A DNA stretch of 64,000 bases from Vibrio barjaei (lineage in GTDB: Bacteria > Pseudomonadota > Gammaproteobacteria > Enterobacterales > Vibrionaceae): the NCBI RefSeq assembly GCF_001639065.2, contig NZ_LQXO02000006.1:62001-126000 (forward strand). Direction: 5' to 3'. The translations under genes and the position numbers were made by a program. Positions 58,658-64,000 of the stretch are shown piece after piece (within the stretch, counting starts at the first letter, position 1; every line of letters begins with the position of its first letter). The notes beneath the pieces are model-generated. The model was not told the origin of the DNA, searched no databases, and was given only the letters and a program-made list of their open reading frames with translations.

Positions 58658-58765
58658 GGAGGCTCTGGTCCTCCCGCAACAATAGCTCGTGAACTCGGTC
58701 AGGTCCGGAAGGAAGCAGCCGCAGCGAGTGACTTGTGTGCCGGGATGTGGCTGGGGCTTCCACCC
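58658..58765 (+). ncRNA. ffs: 4.5S signal-recognition-particle RNA
   Basis: About 108 nt with the invariant apical domain GGTCAGGTCCGGAAGGAAGC...AGC, GGAA tetraloop, and the distal GTGTGCCGGGATG strand. The 5' GGAGGCTCTGG end can pair with the 3' GGGGCTTCC end. It binds Ffh for cotranslational targeting. Ends are approximate. A terminator follows at 58770. Confidence 0.95.
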
Positions 58766-58769
58766 ATTG

Positions 58770-58797
58770 AAAACGCCGCTTTTATAAGCGGCGTTTT
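58770..58797 (+). terminator. Terminator of ffs
   Basis: 12-bp perfect stem (58770-58781 with 58786-58797), ending in four T. Confidence 0.88.
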
Positions 58798-58965
58798 GCT
58801 ATCTAAATCTCATCAAACCTTCGCTGATAGCTCTCTTTCCTGTGTCAGTAGGAACCTATCGATAGCGCCCACTGAATCATATGAACTATCTCAACTAACT
58901 GTCTTACGAGGCTGGCTTATTTTTTCCCAAAGTTTGTTAACGTAAGTACTCTATTTACTTAAAGA

Positions 58966-58987
58966 AGCACGCCGTGAAAGGCGTGCT
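58966..58987 (-). terminator. Hairpin at the end of the SDR gene
   Basis: AGCACGCC/GGCGTGCT stem with a 6-base loop and a modest T-rich stretch on the minus strand. Confidence 0.6.
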
Positions 58988-59005
58988 CATATTGATTAGA
59001 AATTG

Positions 59006-59611
59006 TTAAGCATCAACAAACAGTACTTCGCCATTGATAAAGCCGTCAACGGAGCGTTCAAACGCTTTACCAACTAGTTTACCTGGTACTGGCTCAAAGC
59101 CTGGCATCATTTCACCATAAACTTCCCAGGCTTCCTCAAGTACAGTTGGGTTCACAACGTTTATGCGTGTTCCTTTTGGCATTTCGTGTGCGACACACTT
59201 AACAAAGGTATCAATTGCACCACTTGTTGTCGCATCCGCAATTGCATAAGGGATAGGTTTTACATTTAAGATACCGCTGATTAAAGTGAATGAGCCGTTA
59301 TCTGCGATGTATTCTTGACCTATACGAACAAGGTTGATTTGTCCCATCATTTTGCTCATTACCGTCGTCATCCATTGTGATGCGCTCATTTCAGCAAACG
59401 TTGCATACTCACAAAAACCAACTGTATTAACTACAGCATCAAAGTGACCGACTTTTTCATATAGTGCTCGAATCGAGTTTTCATCGGTAATATCAACAAT
59501 ATGGTCAACATTGCCAGAGCGGCCTGCGGTAATCACTTTATGATTACCTAAACCAGTTAAGGCAGCTTGTCCCATTTTACCCAAAGCACCTACTAGAATT
59601 ACTGTTTTCAT
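59006..59611 (-). CDS. Short-chain dehydrogenase/reductase
   Basis: 201 residues. N-terminal nucleotide-binding motif VGALGKMGQAAL (G-x-x-G-x-x-G form), DAVVNTVGFCEY in the place of NNAG, and FTLISGILNVKPIPYAIADATTSGAID in the active-site region. The usual YxxxK has become Y-A-I-A-D, so Lys is missing at that spot and catalysis may be atypical. It is short for the family (about 250). Divergent from a LysR gene that probably regulates it. Confidence 0.82.
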   Translation of the reverse strand: MKTVILVGALGKMGQAALTGLGNHKVITAGRSGNVDHIVDITDENSIRALYEKVGHFDAVVNTVGFCEYATFAEMSASQWMTTVMSKMMGQINLVRIGQEYIADNGSFTLISGILNVKPIPYAIADATTSGAIDTFVKCVAHEMPKGTRINVVNPTVLEEAWEVYGEMMPGFEPVPGKLVGKAFERSVDGFINGEVLFVDA

Positions 59612-59689
59612 GATTTTCTCCGTCTCTATGATTTGTTTCGGCAGGAGTTATGTTAGTGAATAGCAAAAACAAATAGAAACAACGTTATT

Positions 59690-59704
59690 TTGTAAGTGAT
59701 ACAA
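59690..59704. promoter_or_regulatory. Candidate LysR-type operator
   Basis: TTGTAAGTGATACAA, an imperfect palindrome of the T-N11-A form, lies in the 134-base gap between the divergent SDR and LysR genes, 42 bases from the LysR start. Confidence 0.45.
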
Positions 59705-59745
59705 TAAAATTTGGTAATGCTCCGCTTAGGCAAAAGGTAATTCAA

Positions 59746-60639
59746 GTGAATAAGCTAGATAGGTTAGACATTAAGCAGCTCAGAGTCTTTCAGGCGTTGA
59801 TTCGAGAGCAGAGTGCATCGAAGGCGGCAGGTCAACTCGGCATAACTCAGCAAGCAGTAAGCGAGCAACTCAAAAAACTACGTGATGTATTTGGCGACCG
59901 ACTATTTCTTAGGAAAACTAATGGCTTTGTACCCACGCCTTTGGCAGAAGAGCTCTCTCTAGAAATCGATAAACTTCTTAGGGGTTTTCAAGTTCTCCTC
60001 TCGCCAAAAATGTTTGATCCAACAACGGTAGAAGGCACATATGTCATAGCAGCTACAGACTATGCGCAACAAATCGTTTTGCCACCGTTGATTGCAATGT
60101 TGAGGGTTCAATCGCCAAACTTAAAAATCATTGTTAGAGACTTTGAGTTAGATAAGTTAAATGACTTAATGGAAAGTGGAAAAGTGAACCTAGCGATTGC
60201 ATTTCCTGATTATATTCCTGAGCCTTATCCAATCATTAAGCTGTTTGAAGAGCACCATGTGTGTATCACATCCAACCATTCTACGATTTCTAAAGTAAAT
60301 CCATCACTCGAAGAAATCGCAGCTCATCCAGCGATTATGGCTTCGCCTTCTAGGCCAAACTTTAAGGGCTCCATAGATGACTGGTTCAAAAAGTTTGGTT
60401 TAGAGCGTAATGTTGTTGTGTCAGCACCGTGTTTCTCCGTGGTACCTCTTTACCTTGAAACAACCGACTCTATCGCTTTTTTGCCTTCGAGAGCTATTGA
60501 AGGCTTGAACGTGACGCAAATCAATATGAGTGCGTCACCTGAGCCGTTTGATGTTATCGCCGCATGGCACCCAAGGTATAACGATGATCCGCTACAAAAG
60601 TGGGTTGTTTCACTATTAGAGGACAAATACCTCACATAG
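59746..60639 (+). CDS. LysR-family transcriptional regulator
   Basis: 297 residues from a GTG with AAAAGG upstream. N-terminal winged HTH (about 8-67: DIKQLRVFQALIREQSASKAAGQLGITQQAVSEQLKKLRD, LFLRKTNGFVPTPLAEEL), then the periplasmic-binding-like effector domain. Likely controls the divergent SDR gene. It is the last conventional gene before an AT-rich, decayed region. Confidence 0.93.
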   Translation: MNKLDRLDIKQLRVFQALIREQSASKAAGQLGITQQAVSEQLKKLRDVFGDRLFLRKTNGFVPTPLAEELSLEIDKLLRGFQVLLSPKMFDPTTVEGTYVIAATDYAQQIVLPPLIAMLRVQSPNLKIIVRDFELDKLNDLMESGKVNLAIAFPDYIPEPYPIIKLFEEHHVCITSNHSTISKVNPSLEEIAAHPAIMASPSRPNFKGSIDDWFKKFGLERNVVVSAPCFSVVPLYLETTDSIAFLPSRAIEGLNVTQINMSASPEPFDVIAAWHPRYNDDPLQKWVVSLLEDKYLT

Positions 60640-60704
60640 GTTGCTTCGGTATCGGTCGCAAAAAATGTTCCTATTCAAAACCTGATGGGTTGAATTTTTA
60701 ACCG

Positions 60705-60734
60705 TGGCACTTTCTAGCTCAGAAGTGCCCCAAA
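60705..60734. repeat. Hairpin repeat, copy 1
   Basis: TGGCACTT then eight variable bases then AGAAGTGCCCCAAA, with GGCACTT/AAGTGCC as self-complementary arms. The copy at 62079 matches at 25 of 30 positions. Confidence 0.6.
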
Positions 60735-60958
60735 GTCAGTTAGATCAAATACTCTACACATTTTAGGGGCGTGCATTTTCCCTACAAAATCTTATCCGAT
60801 GAAAGAAGATTGGACCATTCGCCCTTGAGGCATGAATTGGCTGAAAATCGTCTTGCTCAATATCGCTGGAATTACGTGAGAACTTTCGGCAATATCTAAA
60901 GTTCGCATCCTAGACGTTAGGCCTATAAGGGCATTAGATTGAACGCGAGTATTACTAG

Positions 60959-61048
60959 CGTTATGATTGGTTTAAGTTTGAGCAAGAACGTAATGAAAAA
61001 GCCTTGCGTGAATGGTGTTCCCTACAAGAACTTGATGTCAGCGGTTAA
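60959..61048 (+). pseudogene. Fragment resembling the end of a UPF0158-like protein
   Basis: An open stretch of about 28 codons, RYDWFKFEQERNEKALREWC and then SLQELDVSG, ends at a stop. The codon just before it is TAG and no start exists nearby. The W-x-x-F...L-R/A-x-W-C pattern recalls the C-terminus of UPF0158 proteins. Resemblance by memory only. Confidence 0.35.
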
Positions 61049-61431
61049 AAATAAGGATTAAGCGTTGCGTAGCCAGAATTAAATTGCAGTCAATAAAGAT
61101 ACGGATTTCAACTACAAATACTATGCTTATGGTATGCTAGCTGACCCAAACCTATATATGTCATAGGGTTTGTTATCTTCGTTCGGTTCTTATGAAAGTT
61201 TCCAGAGAGGGGGGGCGAGGTGCTGCTTAAACAAGAGTCTACCCCAAGTATGGATTTATACCTCGACTATTCATCAAAGCAAAATACAGGGTTACAAACT
61301 GATTCTAGTTATCTGAAGGAACACTCGAGTAGTCCTGATTCTGGCTCTACAAGGCGTTATTTATGAGCGAACACATACAGGCTTCTACTTAGCGTGCTCC
61401 AAATGGCAGGTTTATATGAGGTAATATCGGT

Positions 61432-61926
61432 ATGTATCATTTGATTGATTTGATTGCTTTCTTGAAAAGTTACTACTGGGTAGCATTTTTACCTTTATTG
61501 GTTTTAGTAGCGATACAAGGTCTAGGGCTGATAAAGAATAGGACAATTAGGTTAGTTGCTTGTGTTTCATTCGCGATGATATGGGTGTGCACACTTTTTT
61601 TATCTAGGCACATTGTAAATATCAACATTAAAGATAAAGTTGTAAATTTCCTTTCTCATCCAGTATCTGGTTATACAGTATTAGTTAATGATGTCAAAAC
61701 AGATGGCACTCAAATTATCAAGTCACTACGAAAACTGAGAACAAACCAAGAGTACAGAGGTTTCTCAAGAAACAACTATACATATAAACTAACGATTTAC
61801 AGAGGGAATGAGGTCTATGAATTTCAAGTTCGTAGCCACGACTCAAATCCTCAAATGAAGCTAGTTAGGTTTAACATAAATTATAAAAGCTATATCTTCA
61901 CAGGGAGATTTAAATTGGATCTCTAG
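61432..61926 (+). CDS. Small two-TM membrane protein, family member 1 (intact)
   Basis: 164 residues. TM helices at about 16-34 (VAFLPLLVLVAIQGLGLI) and 41-60 (LVACVSFAMIWVCTLFL), then a C-terminal domain of about 100 residues ending YIFTGRFKLDL. It aligns with the frame-restored product at 62504-63111 and with the partial gene at 63649: a charged loop, HP/NP...Y-x-x-x-x-x-D, a helix with LR-L/M, then a beta-rich end (YKLTIYRGNEVYEFQVRS). No known family recognised. Ribosome-binding site GAGG about 12 bases upstream. AT-rich and unlike the neighbouring core genes in codon use. Confidence 0.7.
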   Translation: MYHLIDLIAFLKSYYWVAFLPLLVLVAIQGLGLIKNRTIRLVACVSFAMIWVCTLFLSRHIVNINIKDKVVNFLSHPVSGYTVLVNDVKTDGTQIIKSLRKLRTNQEYRGFSRNNYTYKLTIYRGNEVYEFQVRSHDSNPQMKLVRFNINYKSYIFTGRFKLDL

Positions 61927-62078
61927 GCCATGGTTGTTTCTAGCAACATGTAAAGCAGTGCCTGATAACTTATAACTGATTACATGATGTTTTCACTGAA
62001 TCTGCAATACCTGAAGTTATTCATTAATTGCTAATGTTCAATTTTCCGAAACTGATAATTGTCCAGAACCTTCACAGA

Positions 62079-62108
62079 TGGCACTTAGAAACTCAGAAGT
62101 ACCCCAAA
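62079..62108. repeat. Hairpin repeat, copy 2
   Basis: TGGCACTT then eight variable bases then AGAAGTACCCCAAA; 25 of 30 positions match copy 1 at 60705. Both copies precede a fragment region and lie upstream of a two-TM gene. Confidence 0.6.
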
Positions 62109-62216
62109 CCTTCTTACGGCCTGATAGCATGAGGCAACGTAATAACCCAATTATCCTAATCTAAAGACTGTCTATAGGTGTCAGTCCTTACGAAACAAAG
62201 CGTTGGTTACCAGTAG

Positions 62217-62390
62217 CAGGTTGAAAGAGTTAGTGGCGAACTAGCAACAGAGTGGACCATAATACTTGATGAATTTAGCAAAGCGGTATATTCAATGTTA
62301 CTTTCCGCACAAGCTCAAAATGAGAGAGTGGTTGTTTATGGAAGACATCGTTGTGGTGACTGCATGATAGAGATTCTATTCATCGCATAA
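62217..62390 (+). pseudogene. C-terminal fragment of a small exported protein gene
   Basis: Open stretch after a TAG reading ...ELATEWTIILDEFSKAVYSMLL and then SAQAQNERVVVYGRHRCGD, to a TAA at 62388. The pattern KA-(V/I)-YS-x-LL-x-AQ...V-x-V is familiar from short periplasmic proteins of Vibrio and Shewanella. A different frame upstream (GVSPYETKRWLPVAG) looks like its continuation, so the gene is frameshifted and headless. Confidence 0.45.
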
Positions 62391-62503
62391 CACTAGTTGA
62401 TTAACCGTCGCAAAACTAATGTTGATCTGTAGTTAAAAATACTGAATACATTGCCCTGAAGAGTATACTGTAGAACCTCACTACATCATATGGATAGATA
62501 AAA

Positions 62504-63111
62504 ATGACAGAGTTAATCAGTTTGGATATTCAAGGTGATTTTCTAGTGTATCTGGAAGGTACAGCATTGATATTAATGTTTACTACTGTTTCTTTGGCAG
62601 GGCTAGCGTTCTCACCGATAAAAATTTGGAAACCTAGCACTAAACTATTAATTAAATTTATTGGTTCTACAATCTTCGCCTTTGTTGCTTTGTCGTGGGC
62701 TGTTTACGAGCATACGCAGCTAGTGCGAAAGAAATTAGAAGCGTATTAAAGTCAAGTGAAATAGCAATCATTAATAATTCTGTAATTAATATTTCGAGGG
62801 ACTTATCAGAAGATATAAAGGAACTTGCTATGAAAGCGACATTAGATACAAGCATCAGTAACCGAAGCGCGGCAAGAGATATTCGCCTTAGGTTATTGGT
62901 TAAAAACGAGAACGAAAAGAGTTTTGTTATAACTGCTTCATATCAGACTAAGTCGAAGTGGTCGTTTTATGCTTCAAAAACTATTTCCCCATACTTTAAG
63001 GGGCGTTATTTTATAGGAAATGCTAATGATGAAGATAGAAGTTTATATAAAGCATATTGTATTATCAATGCTTGTGATAATTCCAGGTTTAGCAGGAGCT
63101 TTAACAATTGA
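62504..63111 (+). pseudogene. Two-TM membrane protein, family member 2 (frameshifted)
   Basis: Two overlapping frames make one family member. 62504-62749 gives two TM helices (LEGTALILMFTTVSLAGLAF, LLIKFIGSTIFAFVALSWAV). The frame starting within 62695 and running to 63111 gives the C-terminal domain (AKEIRSVLKSSEIAIINN ... IRLRLLVKNENEKSFVITAS ... YFIG). Joined at about 62710-62725 they align with the protein at 61432 from TM1 to its end. A one-base change therefore broke the gene, or it needs programmed frameshifting or is a sequencing error. Confidence 0.6.
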
Positions 63112-63199
63112 TGGAGATAGTAGAGACTGGAGCAGATCATATGTCCAAAAAACTGTTTCAGCAGGAGCAGTACTTCCCCAAAAAAGTTCGCATCTTTAA
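63029..63199 (+). CDS. Short peptide with signal sequence, probably truncated
   Basis: 56 residues from ATG 63029 (in-frame ATGs also at 63020 and 63026), with AGGAAA upstream. MKIEVYIKHIVLSMLVIIPG then LAGA is a good signal peptide; the mature part would be LTIDGDSRDWSRSYVQKTVS and about 12 more residues. It begins inside the 3' end of the preceding gene in another frame, an arrangement like translational coupling. Downstream frames (VKVTNFIVRVSIY; KVAVDIVIETAGEEIRG; QSDGFEIIDDCINL) look like the rest of the same protein after several stops or shifts. Confidence 0.45.
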   Translation: MKIEVYIKHIVLSMLVIIPGLAGALTIDGDSRDWSRSYVQKTVSAGAVLPQKSSHL

Positions 63200-63648
63200 T
63201 GTAAAAGTTACGAACTTTATTGTCAGAGTCTCAATCTACCAACACAGGTCAATTCTTGAATAAATCTGGAAAGGTACAAGAGAAACGGTACTTGAGACTT
63301 TTCCAGAAAAATCGATTTTTGGAACTAACTTTCCTAAAGTTACGTTGTACTAAAGAAAGGTGCTACAAAAGTAGCGGTTGATATTGTGATTGAAACCGCT
63401 GGTGAGGAGATTCGTGGTTAGCAGTCGGACGGTTTTGAAATTATTGACGACTGCATTAATCTCTAAAGCAAAGATAGACGTGCAAGTATCTGGATGCGAC
63501 ATAGTGGGTGTGTACCTAAAAGAGAAGTACTGAGAGATATGAGGTAGAAAATTTTGTCCCATTCATGGAGAAAGGATAAAAAACAGAAGAAAAATGAGCG
63601 TGCTTTTATTCGAAAAATACATGCAATAAATTGGGAAATATGACATAA
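63200..63648. other. Decayed stretch, probable remainder of an exported-protein gene
   Basis: About 450 bases without an intact gene. Broken frames read VKVTNFIVRVSIYQHRS (about 63202), TVLETFPEKSIFGTNFPKVT (about 63280) and KGATKVAVDIVIETAGEEIRG (about 63358-63420), then after a TAG QSDGFEIIDDCINL. Their composition is that of a real, now inactivated coding sequence. Confidence 0.45.
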
Positions 63649-64000
63649 ATGAGTATAAAAGATTATATCGATATTCAATACATTTGGGGGTTGATGCTAG
63701 TTTTCTCTTCTCCCTTACTAGTAGGATTAATATTTTTTATAAACAGAAGAGCAACTAAGCCTCTAAAAAAAACGTTGCTAATATTTATCCCTACTGCATC
63801 ACTCTGGTTATCTTTCTTTTTGTATGACAATTTTCTGATGCTTAAGGTAGAATCAGAAGTTAGAGAATATGCCTCTAATCCTTATGAAGAATACATTATC
63901 ATCAAAGATGGAAAGATTCAGAGTTCAGAAGCTTTAATCTATGCATTACGAAGTATGTCAACAAAATTCACAAACAAAACTTTTTCTTCTAGAATCAATG
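63649..64000 (+). CDS. Small two-TM membrane protein, family member 3 (partial)
   Basis: First 117 residues; cut by the window end. TM helices at about 13-32 (WGLMLVFSSPLLVGLIFFI) and 43-61 (LLIFIPTASLWLSFFLY), then VESEVREYASNPYEEYIIIK and DGKIQSSEALIYALRSMSTKF. It aligns residue by residue with member 1 in the loop after TM2 (KDKVVNFLSHPVSGYTVLVND). Third tandem member of an unnamed family. Confidence 0.65.
   Translation, partial: MSIKDYIDIQYIWGLMLVFSSPLLVGLIFFINRRATKPLKKTLLIFIPTASLWLSFFLYDNFLMLKVESEVREYASNPYEEYIIIKDGKIQSSEALIYALRSMSTKFTNKTFSSRIN

Larger units (their letters stand above)
60640..61431. other. Decayed intergenic stretch with gene fragments
   Basis: About 790 bases without an intact gene. 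Short open stretches look like broken coding sequence: about 60775-60900 reads as ILSDERRLDHSPLRHELAEN and on to a stop at NI; about 60959-61048 reads RYDWFKFEQERNEKALREWC to a stop. The latter resembles the C-terminus of UPF0158-type proteins (tentative). Also holds one copy of a 30-bp hairpin repeat (60705-60734). Confidence 0.55.
61927..62503. other. Decayed intergenic stretch
   Basis: About 580 bases with no intact gene. It contains hairpin repeat copy 2 (62079-62108) and a fragment of a small exported-protein gene (62217-62390), annotated separately. Confidence 0.5.

Noticed and set aside
58792..58945. Open frames downstream of the SRP RNA
   Set aside because: They overlap the ffs RNA and its terminator in all frames and show no domain or ribosome-binding site.
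60905..60925. GTTAGGC, like the core of an integron attC site
   Set aside because: There is no partner RYYYAAC at the right distance, no array, and no integrase; a single heptamer is expected by chance.
1..64000. CRISPR arrays, insertion sequences, prophage
   Set aside because: No regularly spaced repeats, transposase or phage structural genes were seen; the decayed right end has no recognisable transposase.

Overview
The window looks like a chromosomal segment of a Vibrio species. The order dctD-dctB / tig-clpP-clpX-lon-hupB-ppiD, then comEA, a rhombosortase, dgt, yfbR, alaA and the menaquinone cluster menF-D-H-B-C-E, is typical Vibrionaceae core genome. The proteins have lengths and motifs close to their gamma-proteobacterial counterparts. 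This is inferred from gene order and protein motifs; no 16S gene is present.

Layout. 1-2048 (minus): a DctB/DctD-type two-component pair, cut at the left edge. 2609-11493 (plus): the protein-quality-control block (trigger factor, ClpP, ClpX, Lon, HU-beta, PpiD) and ComEA. 11476-15910 (mostly minus): rhombosortase, a DTW-domain tRNA modification enzyme (plus), dNTP/dNMP hydrolases and AlaA. 16139-23457 (plus): menFDHBCE. 23530-30308: envelope and transport genes (YeiH-type exporter, an MFS/acyltransferase fusion with its TetR regulator, a Tim44-like protein, an Omp85-like outer-membrane protein, a GNAT enzyme). 30410-30660: two identical tRNA-Tyr genes in tandem. 30982-35195: an RND efflux pair. 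35319-36944: a DUF1244 protein and a soluble chemoreceptor-like protein.

36975-48489 (all minus) is the most interesting accessory locus: a nitrilase-family amidohydrolase, a five-gene family-5 (peptide/opine type) ABC importer, a MocR/GabR-type regulator, GabT and GabD. The regulator has lost the PLP-anchoring lysine (Ser at position 324) and carries about 110 extra C-terminal residues. Two near-identical 31-bp operator-like elements lie in front of gabD, and a related one lies in front of the ABC operon. I infer one regulon that imports a GABA-yielding compound, cleaves it and feeds GABA to succinate.

48784-60639: a secreted multidomain serine-hydrolase-like protein, a cysteine-synthase-like enzyme with a divergent Lrp regulator, an alcohol/aldehyde dehydrogenase pair, TesB, a YbaY-like lipoprotein, an ATL-type protein, the 4.5S SRP RNA, and an SDR/LysR divergent pair.

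60640-64000 is different: AT-rich, sparse and decayed. It holds three related small two-TM membrane proteins (one intact, one frameshifted, one cut by the window end), separated by fragments of short exported proteins and a repeated 30-bp hairpin element. It resembles a graveyard of small-gene cassettes; an immunity-like or surface-exclusion-like role is only a hypothesis.
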